DNA from: Pleurodeles waltl
Lineage: Eukaryota > Chordata > Amphibia > Caudata > Salamandridae
Reading direction: 5' to 3'
NCBI RefSeq assembly: GCF_031143425.1
Contig: NC_090444.1
Coordinates: forward strand, 1,534,738,782-1,534,802,781
Length of the DNA: 64,000 nt
The notes under the pieces were generated by a model, which had not been told where the DNA came from, made no database searches, and saw only the letters and a list, made by a program, of their open reading frames with translations. The translations under genes were made by a program, and so were the position numbers. Within the stretch, counting starts at the first letter, position 1; the number at the start of each line of letters is the position of its first letter. Of this stretch, positions 45,661 through 56,398 are shown piece by piece.

Positions 45661-46056
45661 GGGGGTCATTCTAACCCCGGCGGCCACCGCCCGCCTGGCG
45701 GGAACCGCCACTTGGCCGCTCCGCGGTCAAAAGACCGCGGAGGCCATTCAGACTTTCCCGCTGGGCCGGCGGGCGCCTGCCAAGGGAGCGCCCGCCGGCC
45801 CAGCGGGAAAGGCCCTGCAACATTGAAGCCGGCTCCGAATGGAGCCGGCGGTGTTGCAGGGGTGCGATGGGTGCAGTTGCTATGCAGACAGTGAAAATCA
45901 TGCTGGGGCCCTGTAAGGGGGCCCCTGCACAGCCCATGCCAGTGGCATGGGCAGTGCAGCGGCCCCCAGGGGCCCCACGACACCCGTTCCCGCCATCCTG
46001 TTTCTGGCGGTGAAAACCGCCAGAAACAGGCTGGCGGGAAGGGGGTCGGAATCCCC
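45661..46056. repeat. GC-rich multi-hairpin element
   Basis: Begins GGGGGTCATTCTAACCCC and ends GGGGGTCGGAATCCCC, which are imperfect inverses. Inside is a series of separate inverted repeats: 45721-45740 (8-bp arms), 45754-45810 (perfect 23-bp arms, 11-bp loop), about 45814-45862 (two nested stems around a GAAT loop), about 45920-45960, and 45997-46030 (perfect 15-bp arms with a GAAA loop, extending 10 bp further with one mismatch). The organisation suggests a non-autonomous DNA transposon of foldback type. A related copy is at 61309-61826. Confidence 0.7.
45754..45810. repeat. Perfect 23-bp inverted repeat, 11-bp loop
   Basis: Left arm 45754-45776 (TTTCCCGCTGGGCC...) and right arm 45788-45810 (...GGCCCAGCGGGAAA) are exact complements. 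Almost entirely G and C. It is the strongest stem of the multi-hairpin element. Confidence 0.95.
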
Positions 46057-46418
46057 ATGGCAGGAATCCTGATGATGCTGGAAAAATGGAAGCACAATTG
46101 GCATTGATAAATTATGTGGAAAAAAGTTACGGAAGCATAAGCACAAACAAGCCAAAATTGCAAAACAAGGACTCAGCACTGGGATGGAAAAGCCTTAGCA
46201 GTTACCTCGTTATGCATGTTGCATAGCAACCACAGAGGGCCCAGTAAAAGCGGACCACATGCTCCTAGCCCTCTATACCTAGACCACCAGCTGCAAGAGT
46301 GCTGCCAAACACATAACACCTTTCCCAAAGTCATGGATTATTCTACCCAGGATACATTTGGATATTGCAGGTGGACGTCTTTGTGGCTGACATTCTGCCA
46401 TTCTCCTGGCAGCCCCTT
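46057..46418. other. Intron sequence between hairpin element and solo LTR
   Basis: No gene recognised. The last five bases, CCCTT (46414-46418), are the left target duplication of the LTR. Confidence 0.5.
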
Positions 46419-49400
46419 TGTAGGAGGCTGGCCTGGCTTATAGTGGGTACCTTATGGTACTTACACCTTGTGCCAGGTCCAGTTATCCCTTATTAGTAGA
46501 TTAATAGTGTTCTAGCAGCTTAGGCTGATAGAAGTAGGTATAGCAGAGCAGCTTAGGCTGAACTAGGAGACATGCAAAGCTCCTACTATACCACGTATAT
46601 CACTTAGCACTATATCATAAGAAAACACAATACTCAGAGTTACTAAAAATAAAGGTACTTTACTTTAGTGATAATATGCCAAAAATATCTCAGAGGATAT
46701 ACTCCCTTAGGAGGTAAGTAAAATACACAAAATATACACACAAACCAAAATCAGGTAAGTAAACAGTTAGAAAAGTACTGCAAACACTGTAGGACACAAT
46801 AGAATTCAGTAGGAGACAATAGGCCTAGGGGCAACACAAACCATATACTCCAAAAGTGGAATGCGAACCACGAAGGGACCCCAGGCCTAGTGTAGTGTGT
46901 AGAGGGTCGCTGGGAGTGTAATAAAATACTAAGGGTGTCCAAGATACCCCACCCCAAAACCCTGAAAAGTAGGAGTAAAGTTACCTTACTACCCCAGAAA
47001 GGCAGTAAAGTCGAGATAGGGGATTCTGCGAAGACAGCAACTGACTGCAAAGCAGTGAAGATGGATTTGTGGACCTGAGAACCTGCAAAGGAAGCGGACC
47101 AAGTCCAAGAGTCACGCACGTGTCCAGGGGGGGCAGGAGCCCACTAAACCCCAGATGAAGGTGCAAAAGGGCTGCCTCTGGGTGTAAGAAGCTGAAGATG
47201 CTGCAACAACAGAAGGTGCCAGGAACTTTGGTCAGAAGATGTCCCACGGTGTGCTGGAGGATCCAGAGTTGTTTCCACGCAGAAAGACCACAAACAAGCC
47301 TTGCTAGCTGCAAGGGTCACAGTTGAGGATTTTGGGTGCTGCCAGGGCCCAGGAAGGACCAGGAGGTCACCCCTTGGACGAGGAGATGGAGGGGCGCTCA
47401 GCAATACAGAGAGCCCATGCAGAAGCAGGCAGCACCCGCAGAAGTACCTGAACAGGCGTTGAGAAGATCTGAGCACGGCGGTCATCTCAGCACTACAAAA
47501 GGGAGTCCCACGAAGTCGGAGTCCAACTCAGCGAGTTGGGCAATGCAGGACGGAGTGCTTGGGACCTGGGCTAGGCTGTGCACAAAGGAAGTCTTGCAAA
47601 AGTGCACAGAAGCCCTAGCAGCTGCAGTTCACGCAGTACACAGTATTACTGTCTGACAGGGGGAGGCAAGGACTTACCTCCACCAAATTTGGACAGAAGG
47701 GCCACTGGACTATAGGGGACACTTGGATCCAGCTCCTGTGTTCCAGGGACCATGCTCGTCAAGATGAGAGGTGACCCAGAGGACTGGTGATGCAGAAGTT
47801 TGGTGCCTGCGTTGGCAGGGGGAAGATTCCGTTGACCCACAGGAGATTTCTTCTTGGCTTCCAGTACAGGGTGAAGGCAGACAGCCCTCAGAGCATGCAC
47901 CACCAGGAAACAGTTGAGAAAGCCAGCAGGATGAGGCGCTACAATGTTGCTGGTAGTCTTCTTGCTACTTTGTTGTGGTTTTGTAGGTGTCCTGAAGCAG
48001 TCAGCGGTCGATCCTTGGCAGAAGTCGAAGAGGGAAGTGCAGAGGAACTCTGGTGAGCTCTTGTATTCGTTATCTGACGAGAAACCCACAGGAGAGACCC
48101 TAAATAGCCCTCAGAGGAGGATTGGCTACAGAGAAAGGTAAACACCTATCAGGAGGGGTCTCTGACGTCACCTGCTGGCACTGGCCACTCAGAGATGTCC
48201 ATTGTGCCCTCACACCTCTGCATCCAAGATGGCAGAGGTCTGGGACACACTGGAGAAGCTCTGGGCACCTCCCCTTGGGAGGTGCTGGTCACGGGACTGG
48301 TCACTCCCCTTTCCTTTGTCCAGTTTCACGCCAGAGCAGGGCTGGGGGGATCCCTGAACCGGTGCAGACTGGTTTATGCAAGGAGGGCACCATCTGTGCC
48401 CTTCAAAGCATTTCCAGAGGCCAGTAGAGGCTACTCCTCTCAGGCCCTTCAAACCTATTTCCAAAGGGAGAGGGTGTAACACCTTCTCAGAGGAAATCCT
48501 TTGTTCTGCCTTCCTGGGACTGGGCTGCCCAGGCCCCAGGGGGGCAGAAACCTGTCTGAGGGTTGGCAGCAGCGGTAGCTGCAGAGAAAACCCCAGAGAG
48601 TTAGTTTGGCAGTACCCGGGCTCTATGCTGGAGCCCCGGGGATGCATGGAATTGTCCCCCCAATACCAGAATGGTATTGGGGTGACAATTCCATGATCCT
48701 AGACATGTTACATGGCCATGTTCGGAGTTACCATTGTGACGCTACATATAGGTAGTGACCTATATGTAGTGCACACATGTAATGGTGTCCCCGCACTCAC
48801 AAAGTCTGGGGAAATTGCCCTGAACAATGTGGGGCACTTTGGCTAGTGCCAGGGTGCCCTCACACTAAGTAACTTTGCACCTAACCTTCACTAAATGAGG
48901 GTTAGACATATAGGTGACTTATAAGTTACTTAAGTGCAGTGTAAAATGGCTGTGAAATAACGTGGACATTATTTCACTCAGGCTGCAGTGGCAGTCCTGT
49001 GTAAGAATTGTCTGAGCTCCCTATGGGTGGCAAAAGAAATGCTGCAGCCCATAGGGATCTCCTGGAACCCCAATACCCTGTGTACCTAGGTACCATATAC
49101 TAGGGAATTATAAGGGTGTTCCAGTGTGCCAATCAGAATTGGTAAAATTAGCCACTAGCCTGCAGTGACAATTTTAAAAGCAGAGAGAGCATAAACACTG
49201 AGGTTCTGGTTAGCAGAGCCTCAGTGATACAGTTAGGCACCACAAAGGGAACACATACAGGCCACAAACATATGAGCACTAGGGTCCTGGCTAAGAGGAG
49301 CCCAGTGATACATATCAAACACACTGACAACATAGGGTTTTCACTATGAGCACTGGGCCATGGCTAGCAGGATCCCAGTGGGACAGTAAAAACACCCTGA

Positions 49401-49463
49401 CATATACTCACAAACAGGCCAAAAGTGGGGGTAACAAGGCTAGAAAAAGGCTACCTTCCTACA
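46419..49463 (-). mobile_element. Long solo LTR, 3,045 bp, perfect TSD CCCTT
   Basis: The plus strand starts TGTAGGAGGCTGGCC and ends GGCTACCTTCCTACA: TG...CA ends with a 7-bp inverted TGTAGGA/TCCTACA. CCCTT flanks both sides (46414-46418, 49464-49468). These are the marks of LTR integration, and no second copy or internal coding region is present, so it is a solo LTR of unusual length. Orientation is inferred as minus, because its right end carries GAGCACTGGGCCATGGCTAG-type repeats like those at the 5' ends of the minus-strand LTRs at 13306-18324. Overlapping ORFs at 46981-48700 show no domain. Confidence 0.85.
49184..49440. repeat. Three imperfect 80-87 bp tandem units in solo LTR
   Basis: Units start at about 49184, 49271 and 49350 and contain GAGCA...CACT(G/A)GG..., TGGCTA/TGGTTAGCAG and CCCAGTG(A/G)(T/G)ACA. 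A related single motif is present at about 16504 and 18184 in the other LTR family. Confidence 0.65.
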
Positions 49464-49468
49464 CCCTT

Positions 49469-50859
49469 CAAACCTCAATGTATGCTTATGGTACCCTGTT
49501 TATCATGGAGCAACCAAAAACAAATATGTACATTTTTGTAAAGTCTAGCAGAGGCTTATGGAAACTCTGTGGCCCTGATATTTATACCTCTGCTTGCTAC
49601 CTTCTTTCAAAATTTACAGCACCTGCTTGCATTGTTTTCCTGAGTGTGACCCAGCTCTTTTCTGGATCACCAGCATGCAGAGTTCACTAGACAAAAAAGC
49701 TGCCTTGGGCCACATGGTCCTGTAGCACTCCCTTACCAACAGGCTCGCTCATTTCCAGCAGCTGAGAAGGCAAGCCACCTGTTCCTGCTTGTACCATATT
49801 TCATTGCAGTCAGAACAGAGAGCAGGTTACTAAATAAATACGGGTTGTTTTAAATTTGGGAACTTCCCCTCCATGCAAGGTCAGCAGCGCAGGTCCATAG
49901 GCTCCCCAGCAAGTCTGATGGTTTCCAAGACTCACTGGGGAGCCCCAGATGGGGAAATTAAAGTATGAAGTACAATGGTACTGCCACACTTTCAGGTAAC
50001 ATGGGGGGGGCACAACAGCCACAGACTCTCCAGGGGTAATTGAAAGATTATTTACTGTGGTAGTATACCAATCCAAATGACCCAGCAGGAGGCATGGGGA
50101 ACACACAAGGAGGGCTAGAAAAAATGACAGTATCTCTGACTGTGATGAGGAGTTTTGAATATGGTATGTTCCACCGAACATGAGTGACAAAATATTTTCT
50201 CAGGTGTGCTACAAGGATTCCTGTCAGCTCTTGGACACTGCTGCTTCTTCCTGTCAGCAAGGAGCTGCATGGGGCTTGTTCTCCTGCTCCTGGTATTCTC
50301 CTGGCCATGGTCTTCTTGCAGCAGCACTCTGTGGCCCTCTAGATAGATTATTGTCCTGAACTCCATTGGCACCTTAGGGATTCAGTCATCCAAGTATGTC
50401 TGTGTGTCCAGCAGGCGTCAGAGGAAATAACGCCAAGTACATCCAATGTATCCATCACAATGCCAGTCACAAGACGTCTAAGGTGCCCACTTCCTTTACT
50501 GTCCCTAACATTTTCTCCTGGGGGAGCAGGGAAACAAATGTCAGTGGTGTTAAAGTCAGAGTCCAACAAGTACAAGTCAGGAGTCCTTTTTCTTCAGACA
50601 AACTGGTCCATCATGCCGCCTTTGCTGTTCCTATTATCATTAATGTATCTGCCCTTATATAGAGGTTCAAGAGTAGAGTTGGAGAGTTCTACAAGGAAGG
50701 CAACAGTCCCAATCCAAAATTCACATCCTCCATCTACCATTAACTGACACATTCTAAGGACAGCCAACAGAATAACCAAACCCCATGCACAGCATTCTGA
50801 GAACATTCACAATGGCAGAATCGATCAAGAAGAGGAAGATCTCCCCACTGTGCCTAGCT
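49469..50859. other. Intron sequence, unidentified repeat likely
   Basis: No coding domain. A TATATAAGGGC-type sequence occurs on the minus strand at about 50653-50663, followed in that direction by mixed-composition sequence. An LTR or other mobile sequence is possible, but ends were not found. Confidence 0.3.
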
Positions 50860-51051
50860 CCTCCCAGCCCAAACTGGTTTCTTTACTCCAAAAGCTTCAA
50901 AGGGAGCCACCTAGAGTTACTGGTACCAGAATTCTGTCTGTCGTTTCTTTGAGAACAACTTGCCAACGCATATGCGGCATCTAACTGTATTATTCTGGGT
51001 GATTTCAATCTATACTTTGATAATGCTCAGCTTCCCTATGTCAGAGAGCTG

Positions 51052-51598
51052 GTGAATCTGATGGAATCGTTTGATTGGATTCTTTCAGTCACCTTGGCTA
51101 CTCATCAGACAGGGCATATCCTTGATGGGATTTTTGCTCGCCCAGAGGATTTGGTGTCTGTGTCCAATATTCCCTTGCCTTGGACTGATCACCATCTTCT
51201 CTTGTTCAAAAGTACGAAGGGGTCCTCTAACCAACAGATAAAATCAGGTAATAAATCACTGAGATTATGGAATAAAATGACATAATCTGGGTCCGGCAGT
51301 AAAGGAAGGCTGGGAGGCTGTTGGGAATCCTCATTTGCCTGCTCTGGAAGTTTTTAATTCAGGTTTAGCCCTTGCCATGAATAAATTGGACCCTGCGCTA
51401 ATAAAGCCGGAGGGTAGACCCAAGAAAACCAGCTGGCCTTGGTTTAATAGTGATTTGAAGGTGTTCCAGAGGAAGTACTGTCAACAAGAAAGACGTTGGA
51501 AGCTTGACCCTAATGCATCAGAGAAGGAGAAATTAAGAAGTGTTTTAAAAATATACAAGTTAGCCTGTTTTGAGGCTAAAACCGCTTTTTTCTACTAA
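51052..51598 (+). pseudogene. L2/CR1 endonuclease end and RT linker, frameshifted
   Basis: Two successive frames: 51052-51285 (MESFDWILSVTLATHQTGHI to the TDHH endonuclease motif) and 51335-51598 (PKKTSWPWFNSDLKVFQRKY, a linker typical between endonuclease and RT in L2/CR1). Each ends in a stop not expected in an intact element. Confidence 0.7.
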
Positions 51599-51643
51599 GA
51601 TAAAAAATGCACCTAATGTGCCTAAAGAGCTATTAAAGGTAAT

Positions 51644-53377
51644 TTGCTCGCTTATCACGCCTCCTGTTCCCCCACAACCTCGCCGAACTCTCAGGCAACT
51701 TGCAATCAAATAGCAGAGTTTTTTAAAACTAAAATTAGGCAAATACATAAAGATTTCCCCTTGATGGATCCTGGGATTACCCCCCTGGACTCGCCGAATC
51801 AGGATACCGCGCTCCTTACATGCTTCCCCCCGCTGCTGCTGCCGGACAGGATTAAAGAAATCCTCATGGGGATTAAATCGGGTTCACCTATGGATCCCTG
51901 CCCACCCAGCATTTTGCAGATGATTCCTGATTTGGTGGCTCCGAAACTAGCCACCATCTTTATGGATGTACTATCCTCAGGGGTCTACCCTTCTTCATGG
52001 AAGCAGGCCACTGTAATTCCCCTTATAAAGAAGGCCGATCAAACTGCCTTTGACTTAAGCGATCTGCGACCTATTTCCCTGCTACCGACATTGGCTAAGA
52101 TATTTGAAAAACACATCAATTATGAACTATCCATGTTTCTTAACCAGGCTGGAGGCTTTGATCAGTCCCAACATGGTTTCAGAAGGGCTCATAGCATCGA
52201 ATCAGCATTACTAACAACATCTGACTCCATCTGGAAACTTCTGGATGAGGGTCAGGGCGCAGTTCTTGTGCTATTGGATCTTTCTGCGGCATTCAATACC
52301 ATCTCGCCTGATATCTTGGTATCTCGCCTTTACAATGCTGGAATAAGACATGCTGCGCTTAAAATCCTGGAGTCCTTTTTAAGGGACAGATCTAACATTG
52401 TTAGCTGGGAGGGTTTTAAAGCTCCGGCCTTCCAGTTGCCATGTGGGGTACCCCAGGGCTCGGCGCTGAGTCCTACGCTTTTTAATGTCTATGTGGCCCC
52501 CCTGGCAAGACTTATTCGATCGTATGGTTTTACGCCATCCTCCTATGCTGATGACACCCAGCTTATCATTCCAGTGTCTAGGAGCAACTGGGAGGAAGTG
52601 GCAGAGCAGTTTAATAGATGCATTAAGGATATTAATCAGTGGATGAGACAGAATTGGCTTAAGCTTAATACCAACAAGACGGAGATTGTCTTGTATGGTT
52701 GCAGTAAGGATCTGTGGGGTCCGCGATGGTGGCCGGATGATTGTGGGCAACTACCGGTCCCGTGCGGAGCGACTAGAAATCTAGGAGTGATCTTTGATGA
52801 AGCATTAAGCTTTAAACCGCAGGTTAATGCCTTAGTGAAGTCTTGCTATTGGACCCTGAAAATCCGGAGGAAAATGTTACCGTTCCTGAAGCAGGAGGAA
52901 AGAATCACGGTTATGTTAGCACTGATCATGTCCAGAGTGGATTATTGCAACTCATTGTTGTTGGATATTGATGAGTGCACTCTAAGGAAACTGCAACTAA
53001 TTCAGAATAATGCAGCTCGTGTGATTCTGGCACTTCCACATTTAGCGTCGGCTTCCCTTAGCCTAAAGTGTCTTCACTGGCTTCCGGTGGGCAAGAGGAT
53101 TATTTTTAAATCTCTCTGCCTTACCTTTAAAGCACTATATGGGGATGGTGCAGAACACCTGGTGGACAGACTCAGGTGGTATCGTCCAGGACGCGTCCTA
53201 AGATCAGAGAAGTCTTTTCTGATCCAGGTCCGCAGGACACGCAGAGTTAGGTGGGGAGATAAAGCGTTCACAGTGGCGGCTGCCAGATATTGGAATGGTT
53301 TACCGCTTGATATCAGGAAAGAACAGAACTTCTCGATATTTAGGAAGAGGGTGAAAACCTGGCTGTTTCCTCGGTAG
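51644..53377 (+). CDS. L2/CR1 reverse transcriptase region, 577 codons
   Basis: A continuous frame covering the RT and C-terminal region. Early motifs: KSGSPMDPCPPSILQ, VYPSSWKQATVIPLIKKADQ, DLRPISLLPTLAKIFEKH. Motif A is VLLDLSAAFNTISPDIL (Asn where Asp is common in the second position block). Motif B is GVPQGSALSPTLFNVYVAPL and motif C is SSYADDTQLIIPV at about residue 303. The thumb and tail follow, with LQLIQNNAARVI, LHWLPVGKRIIFKSL and the L2-type end FRKRVKTWLFPR. The first ATG is arbitrary, because the real protein began upstream and has been frameshifted. Intact RT motifs suggest moderate age. Confidence 0.87.
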   Translation: MLAYHASCSPTTSPNSQATCNQIAEFFKTKIRQIHKDFPLMDPGITPLDSPNQDTALLTCFPPLLLPDRIKEILMGIKSGSPMDPCPPSILQMIPDLVAPKLATIFMDVLSSGVYPSSWKQATVIPLIKKADQTAFDLSDLRPISLLPTLAKIFEKHINYELSMFLNQAGGFDQSQHGFRRAHSIESALLTTSDSIWKLLDEGQGAVLVLLDLSAAFNTISPDILVSRLYNAGIRHAALKILESFLRDRSNIVSWEGFKAPAFQLPCGVPQGSALSPTLFNVYVAPLARLIRSYGFTPSSYADDTQLIIPVSRSNWEEVAEQFNRCIKDINQWMRQNWLKLNTNKTEIVLYGCSKDLWGPRWWPDDCGQLPVPCGATRNLGVIFDEALSFKPQVNALVKSCYWTLKIRRKMLPFLKQEERITVMLALIMSRVDYCNSLLLDIDECTLRKLQLIQNNAARVILALPHLASASLSLKCLHWLPVGKRIIFKSLCLTFKALYGDGAEHLVDRLRWYRPGRVLRSEKSFLIQVRRTRRVRWGDKAFTVAAARYWNGLPLDIRKEQNFSIFRKRVKTWLFPR

Positions 53378-53604
53378 GGCTATTGGCCTTCAGTCGTCTT
53401 CTTATCCTTTATGTCCTCAAGTGCTTCGATGCCAAGGTCGGAACGCCCATATACATACATATGCGATAGAGGCAGCTAATTATGTATGCAGATTCGTCTT
53501 GGTCCCCTTCTTTTTCCAGGAGAGAGCTAATACTTCAAAATAAGATGGACGTAATGTCCAGAGAGAGGCTTAGTAGTTAACTTAGCCGAGCATGGTTGTT
53601 CCAA

Positions 53605-55479
53605 ACCCATCAAACTGACAAGTTGGGCTCTTTGTGAATTCACTCTAGACAGTGACACAAAGGGAGTTGAGGAGTGTCCTGATGAGTCTTCCTGGGTTAC
53701 AGTGGGAGGGAAGAGCTGTCACCTGTACTTGAAAGGGTTGTGCCAGTCCTCTCACAATACAGTCTCCCTCCCCCTAGTGTATGTCTGGGGCAGGGCAAGG
53801 AAGGGCAAGGTCTTGTGCACTAGAAGTACTTTCCTTTAAATTTCGCCTACTCCAAAGGCAGAAATAAGTATTGGAATGCTGACCCCACAATTTTAGAACA
53901 CTTCTGGATCGAGAGGAACCTCTGCCAAGGAGAAGAGCTTGACGATACCGGGTACTTTGTGCTAAAACAATGCATCCATTGCTTTCTATGGATTAAAACT
54001 CTTTTTACTTTTAAAAAAAATGATATCTTTGCTTTTTCATGTTGGATTTTTGTCATTTTGGTCTTGTTTGATTTAGATAAATATTAGCTATGTTTCTAAA
54101 CTGGTGTGGAGACCTTTTGTGGTGTTTTCACAGTGTTGCTGTGTGTGTCTGTACAAATACTTTACAAATTGCCTCAGAGATAAGCCTGACTGCTTGTACC
54201 AAGCTACCAGGGGGGTAAGCAGGGGTTATCTGAGGTGTGTATCTCCCTTACCCTGACTAGAGTGAGGGTCCCTACTTGAACAGGGTGTAAACTGACTGCC
54301 AAATAGAGATCCCATTCCAACAGTGAGAATCTATGAGGGAGGCTTACTCAGAAATTAAAAACCTGAAGATTAAAAAAATCAAAACACTAGGGAGGAAAGG
54401 TTATGATCAGAACTGGCTCTCATACAGCATATTTAGCAAGTTACATAGTAAATAGAATTTTTTCTACCACAAGCTAAAGGAGGAGCAAACAGGACAAAGT
54501 GGATGAGTACTGCCCCTTTGCTGTGTGTGCTCTGATGGGTTGGCCTGTAGTTGCTGCTTCTGCCAAAGAGAGGACAAAGACTGGACTTTGCTGTGTATCC
54601 TGCTTGTGAAGATTCTCCAAGGGCTTGGACTGAGCTTGCCTCTTGTTAAGAAGTCTCAGGGACATTAAAGACTTCCCCTGCCATCACCTGGGCTCTCTTG
54701 CTGAGAACCCTGTCTTTCCAAGGGTGCTACATCCAGTCCCTGGGCACCTGTAAGGAGAAGCTAGCAGAACATGAGGTAGAATCCACACACTGGTGCTGAG
54801 CAGCAGAAAAATGAATGCAGTGCCTGCACCACAGCAGAAACATTATCGCCAGGCCCGTGAAATCAATGATTCGCCAGCTCAGTGACAATCCATCACTGCC
54901 ACGTGTCTGGATTTTTCATGCATTGTCCCCATGCGCCAAAATCTTCAAGATCACCAGACAGACCTGAGGCTGCTTGTCCGGAAATCGACGCATCACTTAC
55001 CCAAAGGAGAAAGAATTGGTGCACGGCCTCATTTGCAAGTAAGGCATTGACAGATCGCTTCCTTTTCTGATGCACGCCCACCCGTGCTGCTTTATTTTTG
55101 ACGATACCAGGTACTTTGTGCTAAAACAATGCATCCATTGATTTCTATGGATTAAAACTCTTTTTACTTTAAAAAAATCATATCTTTGCTTTTGTATGTT
55201 GGATTTTTGTCGTTTTGGTCTTGTTTGATATAGATAAATATTAGCTATGTTTCTAAACTGGTGTGGGGACCTTTTGTGGTGTTTTCACAGTGTTGCTGTG
55301 TGTGTCTGTACAAATACTTTACAAATTGCCTCAGAGAGAAGCCTGACTGCTTGTACCAAGCTACCAGAGGGGTAAGCAGGGGTTATCTGAGCTGTGTATC
55401 TCCCTTACCCTGACTTGAGTGAGGGTCCCTACTTGAACAGGGTGTAGACTGACTGCCAAATAGAGGTCCCATTCTAACA
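53605..55479 (+). mobile_element. LTR fragment of the 14766 family, rearranged
   Basis: Plus-strand sequence alike to the minus-strand LTR at 14766-16646. It includes GACAGTGACACAAAGGG (53635), TCTCCAAGGGCTTGGA (about 54610), AATACTTTACAAATTGCCTC, and the ending GACTGCCAAATAGAG..CCCATT(C)..AACA at 54322 and again at 55479. The 5' end (TGTTGGACC) is missing. The arrangement is: LTR with a deletion at 53938/53939, LTR end and flank, LTR middle, LTR end and flank again. Confidence 0.75.
53939..54501 (+). repeat. Direct repeat A (563 bp)
   Basis: Nearly identical to 55098-55656. It comprises the last part of the LTR (to 54322) plus about 180 bp of downstream flank (GTGAGAATCTATGAGGGAGG onward), ending AACAGGACAAAGTG. 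Because it includes flanking DNA, this is a duplication after LTR insertion and not a pair of LTRs. Confidence 0.92.
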
Positions 55480-55656
55480 GTGAGAATCTATGAGGGAGGC
55501 TTACTCAGAAATCAAAAACCTGAAGATTAAAAAATCAAAACACTAGGGAGGAAAGGTTATGATCAGAACTGGCTCTCATACAGCATACGTAGCAAGTTAC
55601 ATAGTAAATAGAATTTTTCTACCACAAGTTAAAGGAGGAGCGAACAGGACAAAGTG
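55098..55656 (+). repeat. Direct repeat B (559 bp)
   Basis: Second copy, 1,159 bp downstream of copy A, differing by scattered substitutions and 1-2 bp indels. Here the upstream LTR sequence (54502-55097) is contiguous, so this copy sits in the more complete unit. Confidence 0.92.
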
Positions 55657-56285
55657 CTAAGTAAAATAACATGCCAATTGAAGATCGAATATTAAACACA
55701 CCCCTTTGAGAGCTACAGAGAGCATATTTTCCACAAATCAAATCGTTTCCTTTCATTGTCATACTCTACCAACTTTTCCCTGGTCAAGTTACACAGTCCT
55801 GACAACTCATATCAATTAAAAACATCACAGGGAAATCAGCCACGTCTAATTAAATAGGAAGGATGGGCTGAGATAACTAAAAGGTGAACCTTTTTCTAAG
55901 GACATTATATGCACCCTTGCCCTCTGCAAGAACAAAGAAGCATTTAGGGTTGGTTCATAGACAAGGACTTGTTACTTCAGAGAGGTATGAAGCCCACCAT
56001 CAGTGCAAAATCACAAAGTGAGACAGAGCAACTGATTAGGACTACACCATGCCCTCTGCTGGTTGGTAAACAAAATGAGTAGGCACCTTTGTGCTTTGTC
56101 CTTCTGCCTGTAAATTGAGACAAGTGATGCCGTTTGCTTAATCATGCAAAACAGGTAATGGTGCCTGAAACAGAAAAAGAGTGACTTAGTTCAGCTACAC
56201 TGCAATGCCTTTCCCTTTGCACCTAAAGGTAAAGAAATCGTTTTTTAAAAAGTCAACTGTCATCTCGGGATGAAAAAATAATTAC
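55657..56285. other. Intron sequence, no gene
   Basis: The last part of the giant intron before the ARHGEF10 exon at 56286. Nothing recognised. Confidence 0.5.
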
Positions 56286-56398
56286 CTGTTGTTGTGATAA
56301 TCCGTCTGGCATGGGAGTCATTATTGCTTCTGTATGCATACAATCTACGTCAATAAATACATTCATTTCCTCATCTTCAAGGCATGTTGATTTGCGAT
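56286..56398 (-). CDS. ARHGEF10: ARHGEF10 exon, linker before DH domain
   Basis: A 113-bp exon, entered in phase 1 and left in phase 0. On the minus strand it follows CATTTCAG and ends CAACAACAG|gtaatt. It encodes (D)RKSTCLEDEEMNVFIDVDC and MHTEAIMTPMPDGLSQQQ. The split first codon is completed by the G at the end of exon 59617-59731 (GAT, Asp). The segment FIDVDC...EAIMTPMPDGLSQQQ leads directly into VVRRYILGS at 4974, as in ARHGEF10. The acidic linker is less conserved than the DH domain and is what distinguishes this gene from its paralogue ARHGEF10L. Confidence 0.9.

Larger units (their letters stand above)
50860..53590 (+). mobile_element. L2/CR1-type LINE, 5'-truncated
   Basis: Plus strand. 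From about 50900 the translation enters an APE endonuclease: ASNCIILGDFNLYF at about 50980, with the GDFN motif, and LPWTDHHLLLF at about 51175. The RT ORF follows (51644-53377). The frame changes at least three times (TGA near 50950, TAA at 51283-51285, TAA at about 51596). The 3' UTR runs to about 53590, where LTR sequence begins. No poly(A) is visible; L2 elements normally lack one. Confidence 0.85.
4975..56285 (-). other. Giant ARHGEF10 intron (51,311 bp)
   Basis: The intron lies between the exon ending at 56286 (donor gtaatt) and the exon starting at 4974 (acceptor ...aaacag), phase 0. It contains the LINE, LTR, Harbinger, DIRS, L2 and hairpin elements listed separately. The two short introns nearby (142 and 138 bp) show that the expansion is local. 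No further host exon was recognised inside it. Confidence 0.85.

Noticed and set aside
45666..46179. Pro/Gly/Arg-rich ORFs around the hairpin element
   Set aside because: GC-rich inverted repeats give long open frames on both strands; no domain.
46751..48700. Many 60-147 codon ORFs in the 3 kb solo LTR
   Set aside because: Overlapping on both strands, no gag, pol or other motif; the region is LTR by its ends and duplication.
53939..55656. A short LTR retrotransposon with two LTRs flanking 600 bp
   Set aside because: The direct repeats contain flanking DNA beyond the LTR end, and the middle is itself LTR sequence, so this is a tandem duplication.
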